Shown one piece after another: positions 1 to 9,288 of a DNA stretch of 64,000 bases; positions within the stretch are counted from its first letter, which is position 1; the number at the start of each line of letters is the position of its first letter. The notes below the pieces were generated by a model. That model searched no databases and was not told where the DNA came from. It was given only the letters and a program-made list of their open reading frames with translations. Source of the stretch: Oceanimonas marisflavi (GTDB lineage Bacteria > Pseudomonadota > Gammaproteobacteria > Enterobacterales > Aeromonadaceae). The translations under genes and the position numbers were made by a program. The stretch spans positions 45,891-109,890 of the forward strand of contig NZ_QAGM01000011.1 in the NCBI RefSeq assembly GCF_003049725.1, given 5' to 3'.

Positions 1-2190
1 CGCCTTCACCGCCTCATCGCGCTCGTCAAAGGAGCCCGCCACCAGACCGGAATCCCGATCCAGACCCAGTGTGAGCTGGGTCATGTCGTTGGAGCCGATG
101 GAGAAGCCGTCAAAGTAGTTGAGGAACTTGTCGGCCAGCAGGGCGTTGGACGGCAGCTCGCACATCATGATCACACGAAGACCGTTTTCACCGCGCTTGA
201 GGCCGTTCTCGCCAAGAATGTCGATCACCGACGCGGCCTCGTTCAAGGTGCGCACGAAGGGGATCATGATCTCGACGTTGGTCAGGCCCATGTCTTCACG
301 CACCCGCTTCATCGCCTCGCATTCCATGGCAAAGCAGTCCTGGAAGTCTTCGGAGATGTAACGGGACGCACCACGGAAGCCCAGCATGGGGTTTTCCTCG
401 TCCGGCTCGTAGGCGTCGCCGCCGAGCAGGTTGGCGTATTCGTTCGACTTGAAGTCGGACATGCGCACAATCACCCGCTCCGGCCAGAAGGCGGAAGCCA
501 GGGTGGCGATGCCTTCGGTCAGCTTGGCCACGAAGAATTCCCGCGGGCTGTCGTAGCCGGCGATGATCTCGTCGATTTTGAGCTTGAGCTCGGGGCTTTC
601 GTTGTCGTAGTTGAGCAGCGCCTTGGGGTGCACGCCGATCATGCGGTTGATGATAAATTCCAGCCGCGCCAGGCCTACGCCGGCATTGGGCAGCTGGGCA
701 AAGTCAAAGGCCCGGTCCGGGTTGCCCACGTTCATCATCACCTTTACCGGCGAGGCGGGCATGGATCCCACTTCCGAGGTGTTGACGCTGAACTCCAGCT
801 TGCCGTTGTAGATATAACCGGTGTCGCCTTCGGCACAGGATACGGTCACCTGCTGACCATCCTTTACCAGCTCGGTGGCGTTGCCGCAGCCCACCACGGC
901 AGGAATGCCGAGCTCGCGGGCAATAATGGCGGCGTGACAGGTACGTCCGCCCCGGTTGGTGACGATGGCGGCGGCCCGCTTCATGATCGGCTCCCAGTCC
1001 GGGTCGGTCATGTCGGTCACCAGTACGTCGCCGGCCTTGATTTCGTCCATCTGATCGATGCTGTCGATCACCTTGGCGGTACCGGCACCAATCTTGTGGC
1101 CGATGGCCCGGCCTTCGGCAATGACATCGCCTTGCTGGCTGAGGGCAAAACGCTCCAGCACGTTGGCGTCCTGACGGCTGCGTACGGTTTCCGGACGAGC
1201 CTGAACTATGTAGAGCTTGCCGTCCACACCGTCCTTGGCCCACTCGATGTCCATGGGGCGGCCGTAGTGCTTTTCGATGATCATGGCCTGCTTGGCCAGC
1301 TCCATTACCTCGTCGTTGGTGAGGGAGAACTGACGGCGCTCTTCCCGGCTGGTTTCCTTGATGTCCACCTGCTTGCCCAGTTCGGCGCCGCCGGCGTAAA
1401 TCATCTTCTGCAGCTTGGAGCCCAGGGTCTTGCGCACCACCGCCGGACGACCGGCCTTGAGGGTGGGCTTGTGCACGTAGAACTCGTCGGGGTTGACCGC
1501 ACCCTGCACCACCATTTCGCCCAGGCCCCAGGCGGAGGTCACGAACACCACCTGATCAAAGCCGGACTCGGTGTCCAGAGTGAACATGACGCCAGAGGCG
1601 GCGATATCGGAGCGCACCATGCGCTGAATGCCCGCCGACAGCGCCACGCCCTTGTGGTCGTAGCCCTGATGCACCCGGTAGGAAATGGCGCGATCGTTGA
1701 ACAGAGACGCAAACACATGCTTGACGGCTTCCCGGACTGCATCCAGGCCGCGCACGTTGAGGAAGGTTTCCTGCTGGCCGGCAAAGGAAGCGTCGGGCAT
1801 GTCTTCGGCGGTGGCTGAAGAACGCACCGCGAACGACGCTTCGTCACCGGCCTTGCCGGCCAGCTCGCCATAGGCGTCGCGAATGGCCGCTTCCAGCTCG
1901 GGCTGGAAAGGCGTGTCAATTACCCACTGACGAATGGTCCTGCCGGCCTCGCCGAGGGCAGCGATGTTGTCCACATCCAGCTTGTCGAGCAGATCGTGAA
2001 TACGATCATTCAGCCCGCTCTGCTCGAGAAATTCGTTAAAGGCAAAGGCGGTGGTCGCAAAGCCACCGGGCACGGATACTCCGGCGCCGGCCAGCTGACT
2101 GATCATCTCGCCCAGTGAGGCATTCTTGCCGCCAACCCGGTCCACGTCGTTCATGCCGAGCTGCTCGTACCAAATCACATATTCCTGCAC
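1..2190 (-). CDS. ppsA: Phosphoenolpyruvate synthase, C-terminus cut by window edge
   Basis: PEP synthase converts pyruvate, ATP and water to PEP, AMP and phosphate in the cytoplasm for gluconeogenesis. The 730 visible residues read in frame to base 1. They contain the N-terminal ATP-binding region ([15 protein letters not shown]) and the swivelling phosphohistidine segment [11 protein letters not shown] with the phosphorylated His near residue 419. Most of the C-terminal PEP/pyruvate barrel follows; about 60 residues, including the catalytic Cys, lie outside the window. Two in-frame GTG codons are possible starts (2196 and 2190). GGAG sits 2 bases from the first and 8 from the second, so I chose 2190. 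It is divergent from its dedicated regulator ppsR. Confidence 0.95.
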   Translation of the reverse strand, partial: MQEYVIWYEQLGMNDVDRVGGKNASLGEMISQLAGAGVSVPGGFATTAFAFNEFLEQSGLNDRIHDLLDKLDVDNIAALGEAGRTIRQWVIDTPFQPELEAAIRDAYGELAGKAGDEASFAVRSSATAEDMPDASFAGQQETFLNVRGLDAVREAVKHVFASLFNDRAISYRVHQGYDHKGVALSAGIQRMVRSDIAASGVMFTLDTESGFDQVVFVTSAWGLGEMVVQGAVNPDEFYVHKPTLKAGRPAVVRKTLGSKLQKMIYAGGAELGKQVDIKETSREERRQFSLTNDEVMELAKQAMIIEKHYGRPMDIEWAKDGVDGKLYIVQARPETVRSRQDANVLERFALSQQGDVIAEGRAIGHKIGAGTAKVIDSIDQMDEIKAGDVLVTDMTDPDWEPIMKRAAAIVTNRGGRTCHAAIIARELGIPAVVGCGNATELVKDGQQVTVSCAEGDTGYIYNGKLEFSVNTSEVGSMPASPVKVMMNVGNPDRAFDFAQLPNAGVGLARLEFIINRMIGVHPKALLNYDNESPELKLKIDEIIAGYDSPREFFVAKLTEGIATLASAFWPERVIVRMSDFKSNEYANLLGGDAYEPDEENPMLGFRGASRYISEDFQDCFAMECEAMKRVREDMGLTNVEIMIPFVRTLNEAASVIDILGENGLKRGENGLRVIMMCELPSNALLADKFLNYFDGFSIGSNDMTQLTLGLDRDSGLVAGSFDERDEAVKA

Positions 2191-2374
2191 TGCCACGTCT
2201 CCACAAAAGTTGTTTCGGGATATCCGTATCGCTTGATTTCGGTGTGAAGGCAGGCCACCGAATGATGTTGTTATTGTGTGGTGTGCCCGCACTGGAAATG
2301 ATTCTACAATGGCCTCGAAAAGCGGGTAAACGCCCTGCCCGCATCAATACGCGAAAGTGAGATCTGGAGGCCCT

Positions 2375-3187
2375 GTGCACACGGTTTTTTATGTTTCTGA
2401 TGGGACGGCGATCACAGCCGAAGTGTTTGGTCATGCCGTACTGAGCCAGTTTCCCCTGCCCTTTGAGCAAGTTACCTTTCCCTTTGTGGAAGACGAAGAC
2501 AAGGCCCGGGCGGTGCGGGAACGCATCAACAACAGCTTTCACCAGAGCGGCAAACGCCCCCTGGTGTTTCACACCATTATCGACGACAGGCTGCGCAGCA
2601 TCATCACAGCCAGTGAGGCCATGTGCTACGACTTTCTCAATACCTTTGTTGCTCCCATCGAGCAGCAGCTGGGCGTGAAGGCCGAACCCCGCGCCCACCG
2701 CTCCCACAGCATTGCCAACAAGCACAACTATGATCTGCGCATCGATGCGGTGAACTACGCCCTGGACAACGACGACGGTGTCACCACCAAGGAGTATGAC
2801 GAGGCCGACATTATCCTGGTGGGCGTATCCCGCTGCGGCAAGACCCCCACCAGCCTGTATCTGGCGCTGCAGTTCGGCATTCGGGTAGCCAATTATCCGT
2901 TTATCGATCAGGACATGCAGCAAATGAATCTGCCGGCGGCCCTCAAGGCCAATCGCCACAAACTGTTTGGCCTCACCATAGACGCCAACCGGCTGCAGGA
3001 GATTCGTCAGCGTCGCCGGGCCGACAGCCGCTACGCCACCATAGAGCAGTGCCGGTTCGAGCTGGGCCAGGTGGAGCGGCTGTTTCGCATGGAAGCCATT
3101 CCCTTTATCGACACCACCTTTCACTCGGTGGAAGAAATCTCGGTCAAGATACTGGAGCGCACCGGCATACGCCGCAAAATTTACTAA
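2375..3187 (+). CDS. ppsR: PEP synthase regulatory kinase/pyrophosphorylase
   Basis: PpsR (DUF299 family) inactivates PEP synthase by ADP-dependent phosphorylation of a threonine next to the catalytic histidine and reverses this by phosphate-dependent pyrophosphorylysis. The opening [11 protein letters not shown] and the P-loop [11 protein letters not shown] near residues 150-160 are family signatures, and the length (about 270 aa) is normal. The frame is open from a GTG at 2357, but GGAGG at 2366-2370 lies 4 bases before a second GTG at 2375, which fits the known N-terminus better. The divergent position next to ppsA, its only known target, supports the call. No terminator is visible downstream. 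Confidence 0.95.
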   Translation: MHTVFYVSDGTAITAEVFGHAVLSQFPLPFEQVTFPFVEDEDKARAVRERINNSFHQSGKRPLVFHTIIDDRLRSIITASEAMCYDFLNTFVAPIEQQLGVKAEPRAHRSHSIANKHNYDLRIDAVNYALDNDDGVTTKEYDEADIILVGVSRCGKTPTSLYLALQFGIRVANYPFIDQDMQQMNLPAALKANRHKLFGLTIDANRLQEIRQRRRADSRYATIEQCRFELGQVERLFRMEAIPFIDTTFHSVEEISVKILERTGIRRKIY

Positions 3188-3262
3188 GGCAAACACCGCA
3201 TTGATCCAGCACAAAAACCTGAGAGCCAAAACACGTTCTCGCTCTCAAATATGAACAAAATA

Positions 3263-3291
3263 TTGATTTGGTGTTTACAAAAATGTATACA
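3263..3291 (+). promoter_or_regulatory. Candidate sigma-70 promoter of the NCS2 permease
   Basis: TTGATT (3263-3268) and TATACA (3286-3291) are separated by 17 bp in an AT-rich stretch after ppsR. The -10 is preceded by TG without the usual one-base gap. The GC-rich inverted repeat at 3292-3320 would begin close to the transcription start. Read by eye only. Confidence 0.4.
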
Positions 3292-3320
3292 TTGATCCCC
3301 GTGATTAACCACGGGGTCAA
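3292..3320 (+). promoter_or_regulatory. GC-rich inverted repeat in the permease leader
   Basis: Arms TTGATCCCCGTG and CACGGGGTCAA flank a six-base ATTAAC spacer, with one bulged T in the left arm. The repeat starts where transcription would start if the upstream promoter is right, about 140 bases before the permease start codon. It could be a repressor operator or a 5' mRNA hairpin. It is not followed by a T-run, so it is not a plain terminator. Confidence 0.45.
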
Positions 3321-3461
3321 CCACCCCATGAATTGACCACAAATTGAGTCATCACCGGGCTCAAACACTGCGGTGTGGTTCTGTCAGCCTTTATATAACC
3401 AGATAACGACGGCGGGCAGTGAACAACAACTTACTTGAGCAACCCTCAGGGACTTATTGCA

Positions 3462-4880
3462 ATGAAACACAGCCAAAGCAAATCGGTATTCGATTACTAC
3501 GGCAAGCCGTCTTTCGGTAAAGCACTGCCGCTCTCCTTCCAGCATATTCTGGCAATGATCATGGGCGCAGTGACGCCGCCGCTGATCGTGGCGGGTGTGG
3601 CCGGTGCCAACGCCCAGGAAACCATGATGCTGGTGCAAATCGCCCTGCTGTTCTCGGGTTTGTCTACCCTGCTGCAGTTGTTCCCCGTCGGCCGTTTCGG
3701 TGCCGGCGTACCCACCATCTTTGGTGTGGGCTTCGCCTATGTTCCTTCTCTGATCGCCATCGGCAGCGTATACGGTCTTCCCGGTATCTTCGGCGCCCAG
3801 ATCGCCGGTGGTATCGCCATGCTGGTGGTGGGCCTGTTCATCAAGCAGATCCGTCATCTGTTCCCGCCCGTGGTGGCCGGTACCGTGGTACTGGTCATCG
3901 GCCTGTCCCTGTATGACATCGCCATCAAGTACATGGCCGGCAGCGGCAATGTGGCCGCCGACGGCTTTGGCAGCGCGCAAAACTGGCTGGTGGGCATCAC
4001 CACCCTGGCCGTGGTACTGCTGTGCTCCCAGTTCGGCAAGGGCTACCTGCGCCTGGCCGCCATTATTGTGGGCATTCTGGTGGGTTACGCCATTTCCTTC
4101 TTCTTTGGCATGGTCGATTTCGCCAAAATGGATGCCGCTCCCTGGGTGATGGTACCCACGCCCTTTGCCATCGGCATTGAGTTCCACGCCTCTGCGGTGA
4201 TCTCCATGGTGGTGATCTGTATCGTCAACTCGGTACAGACCATCGGTGACCTCTCTGCCACCACAGTAGGCGGCATGAACCGCGAGCTGAAAGACAAGGA
4301 GCTGTCCGGTGGACTGCTGGGCAACGGCCTGTGCACCCTGGTTGGCGCCATCTTCGGTGGCCTGCCCACCGCCTCCTTCAGCCAGAACGTGGGCATCGTG
4401 GCCATGACCAAGGTGATCAGCCGCTATGTACTGGGCATTGCCGCCGTGTTCCTGGTGATTGCCGGCCTGCTGCCCAAGTTTGGTGCCGCCATGACCACCA
4501 TTCCCTACCCGGTGCTGGGTGGTGCGACCATCATCGTGTTCGGCATGATCACCATGACCGGTATTCAGCTGCTGGTGAAGGACGAGCTGTCTTCCCGCAA
4601 CATCACCATAGTGGCACTGGCCGTGGCATTGGCCATGGGCATCAACGCCGTGCCCGAAGCCATTGCCCAGCTGGGTGACACCGCCCGCATGCTGATCGGC
4701 TCACCGGTGATTGTGGCCGCCACCGTTGCCTTTGTGCTGAACATGGTGCTGCCCAAGAAATCACTGCAGGACGAAGCCCGCGAGCGTGAGGAAATTGAGC
4801 GCCAGATGAACCAGGGCACTTCCAAGTCCGATGCCAAGAATGACAACGCCCAGCTGCGCGAGGCCAACGCCAGCAATTGA
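3462..4880 (+). CDS. NCS2 family nucleobase:cation symporter (xanthine/uracil permease type)
   Basis: An inner-membrane permease of the nucleobase-ascorbate transporter family (PF00860). It has long hydrophobic helices throughout, the QHILAM segment near the N-terminus, and the conserved FSQNVGIVAMTKV helix whose Gln-Asn pair contacts the base in this family. The exact substrate (xanthine, urate or uracil) cannot be told from sequence alone. The frame opens at a TTG (3435) without a ribosome site; ATG 3462 follows AGGGA at 9 bases and leaves 472 aa, normal for the family. The hydrophilic C-terminal tail of about 40 residues is rich in Glu and Asn. A strong terminator follows. Confidence 0.88.
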   Translation: MKHSQSKSVFDYYGKPSFGKALPLSFQHILAMIMGAVTPPLIVAGVAGANAQETMMLVQIALLFSGLSTLLQLFPVGRFGAGVPTIFGVGFAYVPSLIAIGSVYGLPGIFGAQIAGGIAMLVVGLFIKQIRHLFPPVVAGTVVLVIGLSLYDIAIKYMAGSGNVAADGFGSAQNWLVGITTLAVVLLCSQFGKGYLRLAAIIVGILVGYAISFFFGMVDFAKMDAAPWVMVPTPFAIGIEFHASAVISMVVICIVNSVQTIGDLSATTVGGMNRELKDKELSGGLLGNGLCTLVGAIFGGLPTASFSQNVGIVAMTKVISRYVLGIAAVFLVIAGLLPKFGAAMTTIPYPVLGGATIIVFGMITMTGIQLLVKDELSSRNITIVALAVALAMGINAVPEAIAQLGDTARMLIGSPVIVAATVAFVLNMVLPKKSLQDEAREREEIERQMNQGTSKSDAKNDNAQLREANASN

Positions 4881-4925
4881 AAGGGTAAGCCTTCGGGCAA
4901 GGATGAAAATCCATAGCTGATAAGA

Positions 4926-4951
4926 AAGCCGGTCGAATGACCGGCTTTTTT
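4926..4951. terminator. Bidirectional terminator between permease and ovoA
   Basis: Perfect 9 bp stem AAGCCGGTC/GACCGGCTT with a GAAT loop, followed by Ts on the plus strand and preceded by As, so it can serve both the permease and the convergent ovoA. Confidence 0.85.
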
Positions 4952-4968
4952 GCATCTGATGTAACGGC

Positions 4969-7083
4969 TTACTTCAGTCGCCAGACCGTCATTTCGGCCA
5001 GGGTATGCTGGAACTTGCGCCGGGTTTCCCGGATCACAAAGGGAATATCCTGCCGGGCCTCCAGCTCAAAGCGCTCGCCCAGCAGCGCTTTCAGGCCATC
5101 CAGCGTCGTAAAATTCTCGCCGTTGACCTTGATGCCGCCCAGCCATTTGGCTTTCGGCGTGTATTCTTCCAGCCAGGTATAGGGCGAGGTCAGCACCAGG
5201 CAGCCACCGGCATTGAGCCGTTCATGCACCTGAGCCAGAAACGCCGCCGGATCATACAGGCGGTCAATCAGGTTGCCGCAGAAAATGAGGTCATATCCGG
5301 TGAAACGGGACTTCAGATTGTGAGCATCGCCCTGCACAAATTCGATACGGTCGGCCACACTGGCATAGCCCATTTGTTCAAGACTGGCTTCTCTGAACTC
5401 CACCAGCTCGCCCTCGGTGGGAATGGCAAAGCGTGTCTGACCGTTTTCCTGCAGTTGAACACCATGCTGAATAAAGCGGGCAGAAAAGTCGATGCCGTCC
5501 ACCCGGTCAAAGTGGCGCGCCAGCTCAAAACTGGCCCGGCCCACCGAGCACCCCAGATCCAGCGCCCGGCCCTTGCTCACATGCGGCAGGTGCCCCAGCA
5601 GCGCATTGACACAGGCCACCGGATAGTTGGGCACGCCGAAATACGCATCCCCATAGTGAAATTCCAGATACTGAGCGACCAGCTCGTCGGTTTCATAGGT
5701 GTTGACGGGTTCCACGGGGACCTCTGGGTTATCGGATTCAATGTAACGAAAGCCGGCATGCTGAAAGAAGTGCCGGCGAAAGGCATAGCGGGAATGGCGG
5801 GTGGCTTCGTTGCCGGTGGAGATCCAGGAGCCCCCCTTGATCAGGTTGTGCCGGTTATCAAAGGTCGGCGTCGAGAAATCATCGTACAGCGGATGCACCT
5901 CAAAACCGGGAAAGCCGTCAATGGGGGTTTCGGTCCACTGCCAGACGTTGCCGGTAATGTCATAAATGCCATCACACTCAAAACGGTTCACCGGGCAGGA
6001 CGAGGCGTAATACTCCAGGTTGATATTGCCCGGCGCTCGCTCCCAGTCGGGCTGATCGGCGTCGATGCGCTCACGCAACAAGGTCCATTCGGCCTCGGTG
6101 GGCAGGCGAATGTGCGTGCCGGTTTGCGCCGCCTTCCAGTTGCAGAAGGCCCTGGCTTCCAGGTAGTTCACCTCCACCGGCCAGTCCAGCGGCAGGGGCA
6201 CTTCTTCCAGCAGGTTGCGCTGCCAGTATTCGCCGTTCCGCTCCAGCCAGAAGCGGGGCATGGCAGCCTGGGTATAATTCAGCCACTGGCGCCCTTCATC
6301 GGTCCAGTATTCCGGCTTTTGATAACCACCATCCTTTACAAAGGCCGAGTATTCGCCATTGGACACCAGATAGCGGGATACCCGGTAAGGCTGCACCTCC
6401 ACGGTTTTGCTGCCGTATTCGTTATCCCAGCCATAGGTGGCGGCCGAGGCCGGCTTGCCCAGGGTAATGGTGCTGCCGGCCACCGGCAGCAGGGTGTTCT
6501 GTGGCGCCGGGCCGGAGTCGGCGCAGGGCGCCCACAGTGAATGAGGTGTGAGCTGGTTCAGGGGCAGCATGCGCATGATCACCGAGGAGGTTTCCAGGTG
6601 TATGCGCTCGTGCTCAATGCCCATCAACACCATCCAGGCGGCCGAGTCCTGGGTAATGGGCAGGGTCAGCGGCATGTCGCGAATAAAACCATCTACCGTT
6701 TCCCGCACCCGGTTGCGGTAGTCCCGGGTGTGGGCCAGGCTGGGCCAGTCGTAGTGTGCGTCGTTGAGATCGTCCCAGGACATTTCATCCACGCCGATGG
6801 CGAACATGGACTCCAGCCGCTCGTCGAGGCGTTCGGGCAGGTACTTGCCCAGCACCAGCTTGTTGATAAAGAACACCGCAGTATGACCAAAGTAGAAGAT
6901 CAGCGGATGGCGCAGGGGCTCGGGCCGGGAATAATAGGCTTCGTCGGTGGCGATGCAGTCAAACAACGCCTCGTACAGGCTGAAGGTATGGTGAAAGTAG
7001 CGGCGGATTTCTTCCCGCTTTTGCTCCGGATCCGTACCGGTGAGCAACGGGGTTCGGGTGATGGCCTCTGCCAGTGTCTGCAT
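4969..7083 (-). CDS. ovoA: 5-histidylcysteine sulfoxide synthase / methyltransferase (ovothiol synthesis)
   Basis: OvoA joins cysteine to C5 of histidine with O2 and non-heme iron, and its fused methyltransferase N-methylates the imidazole to form ovothiol, a thiol antioxidant. The protein reads as a DinB-like N-terminus, with iron-binding HERIHLE (HX3HXE) near residue 158 and a further His in the RHP..GHT region. A formylglycine-generating-enzyme-like (FGE) middle follows (INLEYYASSCPVNRFECDGIYD etc. in outline). The last ~220 residues are a class I SAM domain with LDLGCSVG. The frame extends to GTG 7101, but AGGGA is 7 bases before ATG 7083, giving 704 aa. The second-step lyase OvoB is not seen nearby. 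Confidence 0.93.
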   Translation of the reverse strand: MQTLAEAITRTPLLTGTDPEQKREEIRRYFHHTFSLYEALFDCIATDEAYYSRPEPLRHPLIFYFGHTAVFFINKLVLGKYLPERLDERLESMFAIGVDEMSWDDLNDAHYDWPSLAHTRDYRNRVRETVDGFIRDMPLTLPITQDSAAWMVLMGIEHERIHLETSSVIMRMLPLNQLTPHSLWAPCADSGPAPQNTLLPVAGSTITLGKPASAATYGWDNEYGSKTVEVQPYRVSRYLVSNGEYSAFVKDGGYQKPEYWTDEGRQWLNYTQAAMPRFWLERNGEYWQRNLLEEVPLPLDWPVEVNYLEARAFCNWKAAQTGTHIRLPTEAEWTLLRERIDADQPDWERAPGNINLEYYASSCPVNRFECDGIYDITGNVWQWTETPIDGFPGFEVHPLYDDFSTPTFDNRHNLIKGGSWISTGNEATRHSRYAFRRHFFQHAGFRYIESDNPEVPVEPVNTYETDELVAQYLEFHYGDAYFGVPNYPVACVNALLGHLPHVSKGRALDLGCSVGRASFELARHFDRVDGIDFSARFIQHGVQLQENGQTRFAIPTEGELVEFREASLEQMGYASVADRIEFVQGDAHNLKSRFTGYDLIFCGNLIDRLYDPAAFLAQVHERLNAGGCLVLTSPYTWLEEYTPKAKWLGGIKVNGENFTTLDGLKALLGERFELEARQDIPFVIRETRRKFQHTLAEMTVWRLK

Positions 7084-7232
7084 GAACATGTCCCTGATCA
7101 CATTTTTTTGTTTACGTTACCTTGGCGCAGGGAAAATGAGAAGCCTGCACTTGCGGTCGTTGCAGGCATTTTACGGTGGCCGGGCTTGTGCTATAACCAA
7201 TCTCCCTTTTTACACAAATTACAGGAAGTATC

Positions 7233-7559
7233 ATGTCTCAAGCCGACGCCCAGTTCGATAATGTTTCCGTCGAAACTCGCGCCAATGTTTATCACGACGG
7301 CAAGGTCACCAGCCGGGTGGTGAAATTTGCCGACGGCAGCCACAAGACCCTGGGCATCATGCTGCCCGGTGAATACACCTTTGGTACCGAAGCCGCCGAG
7401 CTGATGGAAATTACCGCCGGCGATCTGGAAGTGCAGCTGCCTGGCAGCTCCGACTGGCAGCGCATTCAGGGCGGCGAGTCCTTTGAGGTGCCCGCCAACG
7501 CCAGCTTCAACCTCAAGGTTCACAGCCTGGTGGACTACTGCTGCTCCTACATCAAGTAA
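7233..7559 (+). CDS. ppnP: Pyrimidine/purine nucleoside phosphorylase
   Basis: PpnP (formerly YaiE, DUF1255) is a small cupin-fold enzyme that phosphorolyses a broad range of nucleosides to base and ribose 1-phosphate. The 108 aa protein has the family landmarks ASRVV-like TSRVVKFADGS, KTLGIMLPGEYTFGT and the terminal VDYCCSY. AGGAAG lies at normal distance before ATG 7233. It is divergent from ovoA across about 150 bp and convergent with the diguanylate cyclase gene. I see no functional link to either neighbour. Confidence 0.93.
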   Translation: MSQADAQFDNVSVETRANVYHDGKVTSRVVKFADGSHKTLGIMLPGEYTFGTEAAELMEITAGDLEVQLPGSSDWQRIQGGESFEVPANASFNLKVHSLVDYCCSYIK

Positions 7560-7565
7560 GCGCCC

Positions 7566-7589
7566 GGGCCGGCATTCAGTTGCCGGCCC
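7566..7589. terminator. GC-rich hairpin at the convergent ppnP / cyclase ends
   Basis: Perfect 9 bp stem GGGCCGGCA/TGCCGGCCC with a six-base loop. It overlaps the last codons of the cyclase gene. There is no real T-run, so termination strength is uncertain. Confidence 0.45.
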
Positions 7590-9288
7590 TGTCTTCCGGG
7601 GGTGCCACACACACCCGGTTGCGGCCCTGCTCCTTGGCCGAATACAGTGCCTTGTCGGCCCGGCCAACCAAATCTTCAACCCTGTCTTCCTGATCCGGCA
7701 CAGTGGCTGCCACTCCCAGACTGAGGGTCACAATGCCATGCTCGGACTGGCCATGCTCAATGTTGAGTTCCCGCACGGCTTTCAGTAATCGTCTGGCGAC
7801 ATGACGGGCCTGCCACAGCTCCAGCTCCGGCAGCAAGACGATAAATTCCTCGCCACCATAGCGCGCCACCATGTCCCCCTGGCGGTGCAGCTGACCGGCC
7901 AGCACCCGGGCGATTCGGTGCAGACATTCATCCCCCAGCTGATGGCCGTATTCGTCATTGAAGCGTTTGAAGTAGTCAATGTCAGCCATAACAAGGCCGA
8001 GGGAGCGCTGCTCACGCTGGGCCCGGCGCCATTCGGCTTCCAGGTGCCGGTCAAAGCAGCGCCGGTTGGCGATCTGGGTCAGTTCATCAACCTCGCTCAG
8101 GCGCTGCAGTGACTGATTCATCGCCTGCAGATGCAGGTTGGCCTGCTCGAGCTGCTGCTCCGCCGAAGCCCGGGCGTTGACAAACACCTCGAAGGTCGCG
8201 CCCATGCGGCTGATTTCATCGTCGCCACCGGTAGGAATGGGCACCGGACAGCCCTTGCCATGAGACTGCATGGCCTGGCTCAGGTGATTGATACGCTGAA
8301 TAATGGCCCGGCGAATATAGAAAGTGGCCACCAGGGTGATCAGAAACAACATCAGTGACGCCGCCAGCAGCCCGGCCAGGGAGCGCTGCATCAACGTCTG
8401 CTGCTCATGCAGCGCCTGCTCCGCTTCGGCCTTCAGTCGCTGATGATAGTTAAAAACGGCGCTGGTCAGCTTTTGCGCCAGCACCCGGGTCTGCCGGGCC
8501 GTGGCCAGGGTGGCGCGGGCGTGACGCAGCAATGGCAACCTGCTGTTGAACACCCTGGGCAACTGCTGCTCAAGCCGGTCTCGCAGCGCAATAAACGACG
8601 GCCGGGTCAGCTCAATCTTCGCCAGTTCGCGCAAACGCTGCCGGCTGTAGCGCTCAAGCTGATCAATGTGCCCCGGCCGCTCGGCACTGAGTACGGCCGC
8701 GGCATAGCCCAGTGCAGCCAGCGCCGGCCCGAAAAAGCGCTGCTCCGGCAGCGGCAGGGTGCCGTTACCGGCCTCCAGATCGGAAACCTGACTGAGCAGC
8801 ACAAACAAGTCGTCCATCTGCTGAAGCTGCTCTCCCTGCAGCGCCTGCTCGGCACGCAGCCGTTCATTGAGCCGCTCCAGACTGCCGAAAAAGGGGGTCT
8901 GCCAGCGATCCAGTATCATGGTATCGGCCTGGCTGACATCTGTACCCTGTTGCTCCAGGCGATTGCGCGTAGCCTGATAAAGGCTGGTCAGGTTTTCCAC
9001 CCGGCGATTGCCGGCACTGACCGAGCGATCGTTGCCCACCAGCAGCTCGTAGACTTCGGCGGCGATGGTCTCGGCGTCCCGGGTCAGCTCGGCGGCGATC
9101 ATGGCACGCTCAAAATGACCGCCCACCGCGCCGGCCAGGCCGGCATACTGGCTGAACATGACATACACAAACAACGAAGCAGACAGCAGGTAAAAACCAA
9201 ACACCAGCATGATGATCAGAGTCAGTCTGCGTCCCAGACTGCCCTGTGCCCTGGCTCCCTGTCTCCTGCTCACAGGCGCCACACTCAC
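7576..9288 (-). CDS. Membrane diguanylate cyclase with periplasmic sensor and HAMP
   Basis: A 570 aa GGDEF protein that should make cyclic di-GMP from two GTP. Layout: short cytoplasmic N-terminus, first membrane helix about 22-46, a large, probably helical periplasmic region about 47-300, and a second helix about 304-328. A HAMP-like linker (RRAIIQRINHLSQAM) and a GGDEF domain about 408-560 follow. The active site is GGEEF at 478-482, and RxxD (RQGD) five residues before it is the classical inhibitory I-site, so it looks active and feedback-controlled. Its GTG start overlaps the stop of the upstream binding-protein gene (GTGA), with no strong ribosome site of its own, implying translational coupling. 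Confidence 0.9.
   Translation of the reverse strand: MSVAPVSRRQGARAQGSLGRRLTLIIMLVFGFYLLSASLFVYVMFSQYAGLAGAVGGHFERAMIAAELTRDAETIAAEVYELLVGNDRSVSAGNRRVENLTSLYQATRNRLEQQGTDVSQADTMILDRWQTPFFGSLERLNERLRAEQALQGEQLQQMDDLFVLLSQVSDLEAGNGTLPLPEQRFFGPALAALGYAAAVLSAERPGHIDQLERYSRQRLRELAKIELTRPSFIALRDRLEQQLPRVFNSRLPLLRHARATLATARQTRVLAQKLTSAVFNYHQRLKAEAEQALHEQQTLMQRSLAGLLAASLMLFLITLVATFYIRRAIIQRINHLSQAMQSHGKGCPVPIPTGGDDEISRMGATFEVFVNARASAEQQLEQANLHLQAMNQSLQRLSEVDELTQIANRRCFDRHLEAEWRRAQREQRSLGLVMADIDYFKRFNDEYGHQLGDECLHRIARVLAGQLHRQGDMVARYGGEEFIVLLPELELWQARHVARRLLKAVRELNIEHGQSEHGIVTLSLGVAATVPDQEDRVEDLVGRADKALYSAKEQGRNRVCVAPPEDRAGN

Noticed and set aside
628..1818. 396-codon plus-strand frame opposite ppsA
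   Set aside because: It is antisense to a full-length, strongly conserved ppsA frame and its His/Gly/Val-rich product is the usual shadow of GC-rich coding DNA.
5005..6540. 511-codon plus-strand frame opposite ovoA
   Set aside because: It mirrors the ovoA codons and shows no recognisable domain, so it is a shadow frame despite its length.
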